DNA from: Adiantum capillus-veneris
Taxonomy: Eukaryota; Streptophyta; Polypodiopsida; Polypodiales; Pteridaceae
Direction: 5' to 3'
Length of the DNA: 64,000 nucleotides
Assembly: GCA_014529385.2 (NCBI GenBank)
Contig: CM043958.1
Coordinates: forward strand, 157,143,293-157,207,292
Shown: piece after piece, positions 54,831 to 64,000 of the stretch
Layout of the letters: every line of letters begins with the position of its first letter
Numbering within the stretch: position 1 is the stretch's first letter
Made by a program: the position numbers and the translations under genes
Notes under the pieces: generated by a model
What the model was told of the DNA's origin: nothing
Databases searched by the model: none
What the model saw: only the letters and a program-made list of their open reading frames with translations

Positions 54831-56536
54831 GAGCAAGGGTAGGGCATTGTGAGTGAGCTCTTGGGTATTTGGGATTCTACTGTCGATGGTGCATGTGAGG
54901 CTGGGGAAGGAGAAGATACATGTGGGTTCAAGCTTTGTGTAGGAGGAAGGTGTGTTAATGGAGTTTTAAAGTCTAGGAATGGAAATCTCCAAGCCTTGTG
55001 GGTGGTGTCTTGGTGCTTGGAGGAGAAACAACTCTTGAGCTTGAGGGCACAGGTGTAGGTGATGGAGAGCGAGAGACTTTGTCTTGTGGTATGGGTGATT
55101 CAAGAGTAGGAGCTGGAGTGGGTTGCCAACTTGGAGCCAATTTTGGCAAACAATGGAGGCAACAAGGGAAGTCCTTGCTCAAAAAGAGGTCTCTTACCAC
55201 TCTCTTCATTCATAGAGAAGCATTGCCACCCTCAACATGCACAAATGCGCACAACTTTGCCTTGAAAGGAGCTATAGGGACAACCAATTACAACCTCCTA
55301 TTCTACAGCTTGATGCTTCTTTTACCAAGGCACTGCAAGACATTCTATTTTGCAACACCGATGGTTGGTATACAGTAGGGAAGTATAAAAAAATTTTCCA
55401 CATTCATCGCCACAAGAGTGAGCCAAGTGGAGGGCAAGTTGTGGCTCGCTATATTTACTTGGGTTGGCCTAAAAGCTTTTTTTTGAAAGGAGGGAAGATG
55501 ATGCTCTACATAGTGTGATACCAAAACGCCACTGTAGGACACACATGTGATGAAGGAAGTGATATTTGTGTTAACTCTTGTTTTGTGTGTGACAAAAAGG
55601 GCATACACTCACAATAGTGGATGAGTCGACTGCAAAAGCACGACTCCAGCTCGACAACACTGCAAGGTTCGTTATCTGCATCCAATTCTCCATGTCTATG
55701 CATTTGCTTGGCGCAACACATAAATGCTACAGGGCACGGCACGGCTTCCGTTTCTTATAATTTTTGGAGAGACACAGTGCCAACTCTCCACCATACTTTT
55801 GTATGGCACTTTTGCATGACGTGCACTGCAAAACTTAACATTTTCACTTTGCGCCTGACTGCAAAACAAAATGTTTAAATATTCACATTTCTTTTATGTA
55901 GCTTGACTCAAACATTGTCCTCCGGCTTGTACAATCTGACAACGCCGTACACAATTATCAGGTAATTGGTAGTGTGATTCAATTTTTTAGTCTATTGATG
56001 CTATATGTATTTTTTGAGTTCTTCAAAGATTCCTTAAGTTTAGTTTAGTCACATGTTTCCTCATCAGTGCATGATCAATCTCGATCATTGTATCTATATA
56101 TCAAATAGAAACGCACTTTTGTTTCCACATCTCAGAATTCATAGTATATATTGGAATACTCGATGCAATCTGTACATGTTTACTTTATTCCTAGGTAGTT
56201 GGTATCAATCTACGTATGTCCTTGTTTGGTTTGGAAATATATCTTAAACAGTGCATTCCAACGTTCTCCTTTGCATAACCATTATGTAGCACTAGTATGT
56301 CTGGCCGCCTTCGACGGCCTCTCTCTCTCCCTCTTTATCACGTGCAAAGGGGCTTTTTTTAATTTTGGACTTTAGCCTTCAAGTCGCAGCTTGTGACACG
56401 TGTAAAGGGCTCCCCCTTCCGCCATATTATGTTAGTAGATAAGCACAACCCTTTATCCCAGCATTTTCCTCCTGAGATATGTTTTGCACAAGTTTTGTGA
56501 TTGACAGCCAAGACCTCTCTGATTGTGACAACACGT

Positions 56537-56540
<4 letters not shown>

Positions 56541-56581
<41 letters not shown>
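56541..56581. repeat. (CT)n microsatellite
   Basis: About 20 CT units; it produces fake Arg-Glu proteins on the minus strand. Confidence 0.97.
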
Positions 56582-56583
<2 letters not shown>

Positions 56584-56922
56584 GTTCTATGAGAATCAAA
56601 GGAAAATTGACTATGCTTGATTGAGAATAAGATGGGTGTTTCAAAGATAGAACCATGGTCTAGAGACTAAATGGTCGATATTACTAGGCTGAATGGCAAT
56701 GTGCAAATAACTACCAAAATTTCCTCTTGGCAAATTCAAGAAAGGAATTTCCTATGTTTTTTGGAAAATGGTTTTTAAAATCGAGGGGCCCCCTACTGGC
56801 TCGTACTCTAGATATCACGAGGAATCTCCAAGAGATCCCCCTTCCTCATCTTTATTCCTAAACTAATCGACCAGTATAGCAAGAGAAGTCATCACCAATA
56901 TCACCAACTCAAAAGGGAGATT

Positions 56923-56977
56923 GGAATTTGAACTCTCGCCAACTCGAATTCGAGCCTAGTGCTGTTGCGCTACACCA
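56923..56977 (-). other. tRNA-derived sequence, possible SINE head
   Basis: On the minus strand TGGTGTAGCGCAACAGC resembles a Pol III A box and GAGTTCAAATTCC a B box, about 30 bp apart as in tRNA-derived SINEs. There is no full cloverleaf, so it is not a functional tRNA gene. The body and tail are not delimited. Confidence 0.35.
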
Positions 56978-57041
56978 TGCAGACGAATGCTTACGATGCT
57001 GCACTCCTACGCTTTTTATCGTTGAACATAACCCAACCCAA

Positions 57042-57059
57042 CCCCCCCCCCCCCCCCCC
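57042..57059. repeat. Poly-C tract
   Basis: 18 consecutive C residues about 230 bp upstream of the HflX start codon. Confidence 0.97.
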
Positions 57060-57286
57060 TTTCTGTTTCTTCTTCTGCATGTACAGATTCGGCATACACA
57101 ATGCTCCCTTTGTCTTGTTCGCATGGAATCAGTTGTCGCACATATGTCCGTCATTACTGCCTTGCTTTGGGTGGTGCACCAATCATATTTGCTGCCAAAG
57201 GGTATCGACTCAGATTCGGGTTTTTTAAGGCCCCCTACTGAGTCGTGTATTTATAGGTGCATTTATGTACCAATAAGCATGTTCGA

Positions 57287-57955
57287 ATGGTTTTCCGCGG
57301 AAGAGTTACAGCCACTCTGTTGTTGCGAGTAGGGCAGCTAGCCTCTAGCACGCCCAAGGCAGGAAGTCTCCTCCTTCCTACAACTTCTTCCACAACGCAA
57401 CTGTCCCCAAGAAATGCAGGCTTTATCCGCAGTAATGGCAGTTGGCGCTCTCATCATGCCTTGTTCTTTTCACAGAAGCACAAAACTGGTTGGTCGATTG
57501 GACATGCACCCACCATCACTTTCTGGTCGCGGATAGTGTCACTGTTCCACACAACGGCATGCTCATCTCAGGGCCTTATTTACAACTATGATTCTGACCG
57601 TCCTCCCAGATTGCTTGTCGTTCAACCTCGCACGTACCCACAGATAATCTTAAAGGCAAACCTCCTAGAGGCCCTGAGATTGGCTAGCTCTCTTGAAGAA
57701 TTGCGTGGTGACAAAGCAGAGGATGACCCTGAGAAGCTGCCTCCCTACATGCTTGTGCAGAGTCCAGAATCAGGCAAATCAAGAAAGCGGCGGAAGCGTG
57801 TGAGAGCTGGTACTTCAATTTTTTGACAGTTTTTTTTAAAGAGCTAAAGGAGCTACAATGCCCCTGATTCATGGCTTTTGTCAATGGCAGATGCATATTT
57901 TGGATCGGGCACTATTGAAAATGTTCGTACACAAGTTGTAGTGATTGAATCGCAG
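57287..57955 (+). CDS. HflX-type GTPase, exons 1-2 (organelle-targeted), rest missing
   Basis: Start ATG 57287 (MVFRGRVTATLLLRVGQLAS): a basic, Ser/Thr-rich, acid-poor N-terminus typical of a mitochondrial or chloroplast transit peptide. The HflX N-terminal domain follows: RPPRLLVVQPRTYPQIILKA, EALRLASSLEEL, LPPYMLVQSPESGK. Exon 1 ends at 57809 before GTACTT. An 81-nt intron ends in CAATGGCAG (57890), and exon 2 continues in phase with AYFGSGTIENVRTQVVVIES, equivalent to the YxGxGK segment of bacterial HflX. Exon 2 ends near 57955 at CAG/GTTGTT. HflX binds the large ribosomal subunit and GTP. The G domain is not found in the next 6 kb, which are mostly transposons. Either a long intron continues outside the window or the gene is truncated. 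An upstream in-frame extension lacks an ATG. Confidence 0.75.
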
Positions 57956-58744
57956 GTTGTTACAGTCTGTTGTAGCAATGAGGATACCCAATTTTATCTG
58001 CAGGATTCTTTGTAGTGTGTATATAGCTCTTTGACTATGTAGGAATTATCTAACAGACCAATGTAGTGTATTTGATCGAGGGTTGAGTTTTAAGGGTTGC
58101 AGAAGGTTTGAACGGACCTTTTGATACATTAATTACAAACCTATTTGGGGTTCAAACATAGAGCATACTTAATCATTAAACGAGGTGGTAAACTAGGTTT
58201 GGAATTGGAGAAATTATTTCTACACTTAAGCGCTCAAGGTATCATCTATCTAGTTTGCCTTTACAGAGGTTTTGTTGGTAGAGCTCATTTACCATCCACA
58301 TTTTATAAGCTTTATCTTTGTCAAACATGTTTTCTTTTGATCCTAGAAAGTCATGCCCTCTCTTTGCCTAGTGTTCTCTCTCTTTGAAAATTGGATTCTA
58401 TTTCAAAATCTGCCAATGATCTCAGCATTGTCAGATTGAAGGTGATTTAACATGAATCTTTGGTGAAATAGCGATCGTTCTCTCCAAGGCATACATGTGG
58501 AGTAGTTTAGATAGAACTTTCATTGGCCTCTTGTTTGTGGCATGAAAGGTCACCCTGCATTTGGGTGCACGGCTAGTAAATGAGCCACGTCATCTAAAAA
58601 ATATGCCACATCAGCTAAAAAGCTAATAATAGATCAAAATGGGCTAAAAAGGCACATGTAGGCCAATCTGGCAATGCAACCATGACATGCAACCTATCGG
58701 TGATGATACATCTAAAATGCCTCCTCTTAGCGCCAGATGGGTGG
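57956..58744. other. No exon resolved (putative HflX intron 2)
   Basis: No HflX G-motif (GxxxxGKS, DxxG, NKxD) is seen on the plus strand. On the minus strand this would be the 3' end of the Copia remnant, but no LTR boundaries could be fixed. Confidence 0.35.
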
Positions 58745-59130
58745 TCCAACCCCTCATCATTGAAGAAGAATATCTAGCTTAGGTTGGGTTAAAAACTTGG
58801 TTAGAAGATTTGCAAGATGGTCAATGGTGGGACAATACTTCAAGCTGATGTGACCATCCTCAGGGTAATCCCCACAAAGTGGCAATGAACATGAATGTGC
58901 TTAGTCTGTTTACGAACAATAGGATTATGTGTTGAAGGCTTGAAGCAATGGCACTCTAAGAATTTGAATAAATATTGGTAGGAGATGTTAAAAGGATCCA
59001 TTAAACTAAAAGGTTGGTCCTCGTAGAGATCCTTCTCTGAATATCCAAGTGGTAAATGCTCGAAAGTATGATTGTCCTCAATAGAAGGGATCTCGGCTAT
59101 CATAGTCTCTCTCCAGTGAGTGTGAGACAT
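58745..59130 (-). pseudogene. Copia RT start joined to RNase H end by internal deletion
   Basis: Minus-strand reading: SHTHWRETMIAEIPSIEDNH and TFEHLPLGYSE (first block of Copia RT), then a junction, then THNPIVRKQTKHIHVHCHFV and, after a frameshift, EDGHISLKYCPTIDHLANLL (last block of Copia RNase H). Everything between, including the YVDD site, is missing. It belongs to the Copia copy whose preceding linker survives at 61777-62065. Confidence 0.8.
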
Positions 59131-59251
59131 AGCTTCCTGTCACAAATTGATGATGTGGCAATTCTGTCCGGACAACCACAATGCTGACTTGGCAGCAGGT
59201 TCTGTACAACGCGTCGACGGGCTGACGTGGCAGAATGTACGGACCACAAAG

Positions 59252-60516
59252 CAGATGATTAAATTTGCTAAGGATCCCCAATTTGCAAAATTTTTGACCC
59301 GACAGGCGATGACCGAAGTTCGTACTCTGTGGCAGAAAACCACCCAGCCACCAATCAAACCGGCGATCAAGAAGCCTCCTACTCCAAGAATGTTTACTGA
59401 AGAAGAAATCCAAGATGCGGTCCAAGCCCGAATCAATTAGATTTTGGATACGAAGAAGCCGACGGAAAAGCAATTGAAACAACATAACAAGGGAACTAAT
59501 TTCCCCAGTTACTTGGGGCAAAATTCCACTTTTGAAAATGCCAGAAAACAGAAGAAGCGTGTCTGCTTCGAAGGATTACCCAGTTCGTCCGCATCTTTTG
59601 GTAGCTCGGACACCTCATCTTCTACTGACTTGAGTGATGAGGACATGAAAGGCAAGAAACGACGGACCGATCACATGCTTGATACTACAAGAAAGCATTT
59701 TTACAGAGCTTATCAATATGATTTCCTTGTCGTCAAGGGCAAAAAGCCCAAAGAATTCAAAGAGGGAGGAGGACAGGCAGTAAAGTTTGAGCACTTTTCA
59801 GGGTTTTGAGATGCTCCCAAGGCTTTAGCCTTTGTCTAACAATTTGACATAGCATTTTCTGGAGGCCACTATACAGAGCACTCCAAGATCAGACGGGCAA
59901 CATCCTTTCTGAAAGGCAATTCACGAACATGGTGGTCCACTCTGCTGTTAAGGAAACATGCACCGACAAAGTAGTTGAAATTTAAGAAACTCTTTATTTC
60001 CTCATGGCTCACACAAGAATACGAACGAGACGTGATTACTGACGGGAACCATGTTCGGATGGTCAAGACAGAATCTTTGGATTCTTACTATGAAAGATTT
60101 TGGAAAATTTTTCTACCTGTTTCATCCTTTAAGAAGATCAAATTTAAGGACAGATTGAACGATTTTGTTGTGGGCTTCCCAAAGAAATTCAAGATTATTG
60201 TCTCGAAAGGAAGTCCGAGTCTATACAACAATTGATAGGACACGCGAAGCGAGGATTTGCTATACATTCGGGTAAATTGACTTACCCATCAGATGAACCT
60301 TCAACAAGTCAGAGCAGAAACAATCGACGAAGAGATAGACGACCTTTATTGACAGAAGACCAAAGAGATGAATATTTCAAAGTAGGGAAGTGTTTTGAAT
60401 GTGGAGAACAAGGACATATCGCTACAAAGTGTCCCAAAAGGGCACAAAATCAAAATGACTTGCACATTGAAAGAACAGCAGAACGAGGCGATACTCGTTC
60501 TAGAACAGCTTTTTGA
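59252..60516 (+). pseudogene. gag: Gypsy gag of the deleted element
   Basis: Frames change at least four times. Readable in order: KQMIKFAKDPQFAKFLTRQA, FPSYLGQNSTFENARKQKKR, a Ser/Asp-rich patch, FLVVKGKKPKEFKEGG, SFLKGNSRTWWSTLLLRKHA, LFISSWLTQEYERDVIT, ESLDSYYERFWKIFLPVSSF, LNDFVVGFPKKFK, and the zinc knuckle CFECGEQGHIATKC near 60395. This is a capsid (Retrotrans_gag-like, WW..L...W..F) plus nucleocapsid. The first ORF fuses LTR-derived residues to gag across the deletion. Confidence 0.85.
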
Positions 60517-61189
60517 ATTAGCATTATTTTGCTTTATGGATTTATGAAACAAGACTTTTTTGGAAGATGATTTTGAATTTTGAATAAAATTGATGTTATT
60601 CTGAAAGAATCTCTTAATTCTGGAAAAAGAGCAGGATTAAGAATGAGATGGAGCAGTGACAGCTTCTGAACGAACCCGATAACGAATCATGACTGATTCA
60701 ATGAACTTAGTGATATTTTGGGATCCCCGGAAATGATTCTGGCACACGACAGTGCTTGAGGCGACTGATTCTCGCACACGATAGTGCTTGAGGCGACTGA
60801 TTCTCGCACACGACAATGCTTGAGGCGAATGACTACTTGCACACGACAGTGCTCGAGTCAGAAATAAGAAAAAATAAAATAAAAAAATCTCTATAGACAT
60901 GATCGCAATATGGGATTAGTTAACCCGACATCAATAAAGTCCGGAATGGATTTAGATGTGGTTACTAAATACGTTGCTTGCAGTTACGGTGTGAGATATG
61001 GAATGAATGTTTTTGTGATTTGTCATGTGATGTCCTGTGATGTCATGTGCAGTGATGTGATGTCATCTTTGTACATGTGCCTAGATATGTCTTGTCTAGT
61101 GCGTCGATACTAACAGTCAATGTCTACTAAGACAGTTTATGGCCTCTGTCTGTTTTGCACGCATAATTGAGGGCGATTACAATTCTTTC
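60517..61189. other. 3' non-coding region of the deleted element
   Basis: Contains the 32-bp tandem repeat at 60742 and a low-complexity GTGATGTCATGTG stretch near 61020-61070. No pol sequence. Confidence 0.6.
60742..60860. repeat. 32-bp tandem repeat, four units
   Basis: GCACACGACAGTGCTTGAGG begins at 60742, 60774, 60806 and 60840 (spacings 32, 32 and 34). Confidence 0.95.
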
Positions 61190-61201
61190 AAGAGGGGGGT
61201 A
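61190..61201 (+). other. Polypurine tract
   Basis: AAGAGGGGGGTA directly before TGTCACAAATTG. Confidence 0.85.
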
Positions 61202-61771
61202 TGTCACAAATTGATTACGTGGCATTTCTGCCTGGACAACCACAATGCTGACGTGACAACAGGCTCCGTACAACGCGCCGACAAGCTGATGTAGCAGAAT
61301 GTACGAACCCCCGGAAATTGCACCGCAAATCGCGTTGTTGACGTGGCAGTCCGTATGAAAATCCGGAAATTGTGCTAGCTGATTTACGGCAGCTTTTTGG
61401 ATTGGATGCTTGAAAGCTTTTGAGGATCAGTTGCTTTTGGAACATTTGCTTTCGAGTTTGACTAATTTTGGGGCTGTGCTTTTGGCATCCCTTGTAAGAA
61501 TAAAAGAGCCCTTAGGGCCTCACTCTTCAGAGCATTTGGACGCAGAGTCTGAGAGTAGAGGTCCCTGCGGGAGTTGTACTTTGTTCAAAAATTAATATAA
61601 AAGAAATACCGAAAGGGGCGTCAGTCTTTGGGGCCAATCTCTCTTGGCACGGAACTACGCGGGGCCGTGTCGACCAAATTGAACTGTGAATTTTAAAGTG
61701 GTGAAGTATTTCAAGTGATTCTCTCTCGTGTCGTGACAGGATCTAGACTTGGGGTGCCCAAGTTTGTTATA
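61202..61771 (+). repeat. 3' LTR of the gag-only element
   Basis: Starts TGTCACAAATTGATTACGTG; contains AATAAAAGAGCCCTTAGGGC and GAAATACCGAAAGGGGCG, both shared in diverged form with the LTR at 62066; ends CCCAAGTTTGTTATA. Confidence 0.8.
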
Positions 61772-61776
61772 CCTCC

Positions 61777-62065
61777 TCTACAAAATGTGATTCATCCACG
61801 TGACAGAAAAGCATAATTCACCTGCTGTGAACTATGAGTCGCCCGATGAGTGGAGACCTGCTCATGAGTGGTATAATTCGAGGGATGAGAATGTCGAAGT
61901 AGAGTGCTATGCATCTAGGAGGAACATTATGCTTCACATGTGGAGAGGATGCGGCTGTAGAAGAACTACCAGTCACACCTGGCACATAGGGTAGAGAAAC
62001 GGCCGATCTGGAGGGAGTATGGATAATAGGTGAGGATGTAGAGGGTGAAGAGGAAGCAACAAAAG
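61777..62065 (-). pseudogene. Copia integrase-RT linker fragment
   Basis: On the minus strand: FVASSSPSTSSPIIHTPSRS, then AVSLPYVPGVTGSSSTAASS, the Ser/Pro/Thr-rich linker seen before RT in Copia polyproteins. It lies between two Gypsy insertions and would continue into the RT block at 59130. Confidence 0.5.
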
Positions 62066-62740
62066 TGTCACAAAGTGATGACGTTGCATGGCTTAAAGAA
62101 CAAAGCTTGGCGGACAGAAGGGGCCAAAAACCTTAGCGAAAGAGACAGCAGAAGTTTTACCAACTTGCAGATTATGGCCGAGTGGTTTTGAAGGGGTTAG
62201 GTTTAAAACCTAACCTAACCTAACTTATGGAACCTGACTGAGGGGCCTAAAACCTTTCAAATAAAGCGGACCCCCCATAATTGCGTAGAGCATGCTGAAA
62301 TGGCAGGCCGTACCAACGCCCATGTTTTACGACGGATTTTGCGAACGCACGATGACATGGCTGTAGCATACGAACAACCCATGGGGCACTTGGTTTGGGA
62401 ACCATATGCTTTTAGAACTGTAGCTTTTCATCTAACTGCTTTTGAGTTTGGCCAGGGGCCTTTATAAGTGTGCCTAGGTTCTCACTTCTGCTCAGTTTTG
62501 CGTGGGAGTGCTGAGGGGAGGAGGATCCTCAGATATTGTACTTTGAGAAGCATAAGAATAAAGAAATACCAAGAAGGGGCACTAGTCGTTGGGGCCATGG
62601 CGTTTGGGTGTGGAACTCCGTCATGCCGTGTTGTCTCTCCTTTTCTCTCTTCCTCTGTTTTAAGTTCTGTCCAATTATTTCCAGTTTCTCTCACATGTGT
62701 TGCTGTAGACCTTCGGCTTGGAGTGTCCAAGTCCATTAGA
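62066..62740 (+). repeat. 5' LTR of a second, related Gypsy element
   Basis: Starts TGTCACAAAGTGATGACGTT, parallel to the LTR at 61202, and shares GAAATACCAAGAAGGGGC and GTTGGGGCCA; ends CAAGTCCATTAGA before the primer site. It contains a near-palindromic GGTTAGGTTTAAAACCTAAC at 62195. The last five bases outside (AAAAG) would be the target duplication; the other end is beyond the window. Confidence 0.75.
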
Positions 62741-62741
62741 G

Positions 62742-62753
62742 TGGTATCAGAGC
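62742..62753 (+). other. Primer-binding site (initiator-Met tRNA)
   Basis: TGGTATCAGAGC, an exact match, beside the LTR end. It shows that this Gypsy family uses the initiator-Met tRNA, unlike the Tat/Athila-like element. Confidence 0.9.
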
Positions 62754-62804
62754 TTAGACGATTCCTCTTCTACGAAGAATTCGATCCCTTTTCCCGCAGT
62801 ACAC

Positions 62805-64000
62805 ATGGATTCTGACATTGAATCTTGCTTGAGTGAGCAAACCAACGGAGGATATAGCAGGAGTTCTTCGGAGAACTTGGGAGAAGAGTATGACCCTCTT
62901 CCATCGAACGACCTCGAACTGATGGAAGCGCAACGACAACTTTAGGTTGACATCTGTGCCAACAAGATGCTCAAATACGCCAAGGATCCGCAATATGCAA
63001 AGTTTTTAAAGAATCATCCACTTGACGATATTCATTTAGGATGGCAGGTGGCCATTCACTCACCTCTCAAGTCGGCAATGAAACAAAAATTTAAGCCGAG
63101 TGCAGATAAGCGAAGACTGTACTCGCAGGATGAGTTTGATAGTGCAATGGAATAGCATGTCAACCAAGTCATGAAGTCTTCATACTGCTCTCGAAAGAAA
63201 AGTCATGGAGCAAATTACCCCGACTATCTAGGTCGGAAATCCACATTCGAAGCAGTTACCAAATCCAAGAAGCGTGTACGCTTTGAGGATGATCCCAGTT
63301 TATCTTCGTCTTCAGACAGCTCTGAGAGTTCCTCTTCCTCTGACTCCAGCGGGGAGGACGGGAAGCACGGGAAGCGTAGAAAGACTCAGAAGAGCAAGAA
63401 GAACAATAGGGACAAATGATCCAAGAAGAACAGATCCTGTAAAGGATCTCGGAAACACAAAAAACATTCTGATAGTTTGACTAGGATACCTCATCTTCGG
63501 AGAGTTTTAATTTGGAGGAGTCAATGTTTGGAGCAAGGCGGAGACGAGGCTACAAATTGAGTAAGTTTGACCATCTTGAACAAAAGGGTGTAAAAAAAGA
63601 CCAAGAATTTTAAAGAGGGTGGGCAAGCACTTAAATTTTACACCTTTTCCGGCTACAAAGACACTCACAAAGCTCTTGCTTTCATCCAATAGTTCTACAT
63701 TGTGTTCTTGAGAGGGGCGTTTTCGAATACTCTAAAGTACAACGTGCGTCTTCCTATTTGAAAGGCAATGCCCAGACTTGGTGGTCAACCCTCCTTTTGC
63801 GAAAGGAGGCACACACCACGTGGCTAAAGTTCAAATGAGTTTTCACCTCCGCATGGCTCACCGAAGAGTACGAAGAGGATGTTATCACAGCATGGAACCA
63901 TCTTCGGATGACCAAAGAAGATACTCTTGACGATTATTGCGAGAGATTTTGGGATACTTATCTACCAACTTCATCCTTCAAGAAAATTACCTTTAAGCAA
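62805..64000 (+). pseudogene. gag: Gypsy gag, second related element, runs off the window
   Basis: Starts at ATG 62805 (MDSDIESCLSEQTNGGYSRS), then MLKYAKDPQYAKFLKNHPLD, YPDYLGRKSTFEAVTKSKKR, a Ser-rich tract, EDGKHGKRRKTQKSKKN, GGQALKFYTFSGYKDTHKAL and, near 63890, HLRMTKEDTLDDYCERFW. It is parallel to the gag at 59.25-60.2 kb and shows what that copy lost at its start. Stops at 62943, 63153 and 63417 and later frameshifts make it a pseudogene. Confidence 0.85.

Larger units (their letters stand above)
54831..57286. other. No recognised gene
   Basis: ORFs 54998-55378 and 55237-55518 (GWYTVGKYKKIFHIHRHK, VVARYIYLGWPKSFF) overlap and match nothing I know. The second has an ordinary amino-acid mix and could be a gene scrap. 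Microsatellite, poly-C and tRNA-like segments are listed separately. Confidence 0.3.
59138..61771 (+). mobile_element. Gag-only Gypsy element, internally deleted
   Basis: The left end is the first ~113 bp of an LTR (TGTCACAAATTGATGATGTG), which passes straight into gag; the rest of the 5' LTR, the primer site and the gag start are deleted. Gag runs to 60516, pol is absent, and a tandem repeat, a polypurine tract and a 570-bp 3' LTR follow. Flanks read CTTCC (59133-59137) and CCTCC (61772-61776), an imperfect target duplication. The element sits inside a minus-strand Copia remnant. Confidence 0.8.

Noticed and set aside
54973-55209. Pro/Ser-rich minus-strand ORF (PTPAPTLESP, SPSPTPVPSS) as a cell-wall-type protein
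   Set aside because: Short, no signal peptide, and explained by a purine-rich plus strand. No conserved Ser-Pro4 motif.
56359-56656. Arg-Glu-repeat ORFs
   Set aside because: Translations of the (CT)20 microsatellite at 56541-56581.
56923-56977. Functional tRNA gene
   Set aside because: Only A-box and B-box-like segments are present; no acceptor stem or full cloverleaf can be drawn.
60742-60860. CRISPR-like array
   Set aside because: The units are contiguous without spacers and lie in a plant retroelement.
62195-62225. Interstitial telomere repeat
   Set aside because: Only three or four CCTAA-type units in a small near-palindrome inside an LTR; it is not TTTAGGG and too short.

Overview
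This is a transposon-dense stretch of a land-plant nuclear genome. The evidence is GT-AG introns, LTR retrotransposons primed by plant initiator-Met and Asp tRNAs, a PLS-type pentatricopeptide-repeat (PPR) pseudogene, a Helitron, and the first exons of a nuclear gene for an organelle-type HflX GTPase. The PPR wording (ILKACG, GIALFTVYAKFG) and the AT-rich, highly nested layout suggest a fern or another seedless plant. That is an inference, not a proof. No tRNA, rRNA, bacterial or CRISPR locus was found.

Layout. 1-4.4 kb: C-terminus of a coiled-coil protein, a possible Copia-type LTR, a minus-strand Gypsy RT remnant, and a degenerate repeat array with a ~330-bp higher-order period. 4.4-6.4 kb (minus): a decayed gene with a ParB-like domain and, further down, a methyltransferase-like motif. 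7.5-7.9 kb: one LTR with its primer site. 8.7-9.9 kb (minus): a decayed multi-exon gene with a CxxC/CxxC zinc ribbon. 11.0-13.4 kb: a complete 2.4-kb non-autonomous LTR element with target-site duplication CTTTA. 14.9-17.9 kb: the RT/RNase H end and 3' LTR of a Gypsy element.

The core is a three-level nest. A decayed Helitron Rep/helicase gene (about 21.6-24.5 and 43.9-45.0 kb) is split by a 19.4-kb Tat/Athila-like Gypsy element (24498-43912, duplication ACTTT). That element is split in its leader by a 5.7-kb Copia element (25923-31620, duplication GTCCC). The Helitron reading frame resumes exactly across the outer insertion, and LTR divergence counted by eye (about 10% against about 5%) agrees with the order. 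The Gypsy element carries a second complete retropepsin-like domain downstream of integrase, which is the most unusual protein feature here.

45.9-64 kb: a second LTR of the 16.3-kb family with an expanded 45-bp minisatellite, an unrecognised decayed gene, a short TRIM-like element with a GC-rich core, a PPR pseudogene, the HflX 5' exons (57.29-57.96 kb), and a second nest in which a minus-strand Copia remnant is broken by a gag-only Gypsy element (59.1-61.8 kb) and by the 5' end of a related element that runs out of the window (62.1-64 kb).

Apart from HflX exons 1-2 and the open fragment at the left edge, almost every coding region carries stops or frameshifts. The window is best read as layered, mostly dead mobile DNA with a few host-gene pieces stranded in it.
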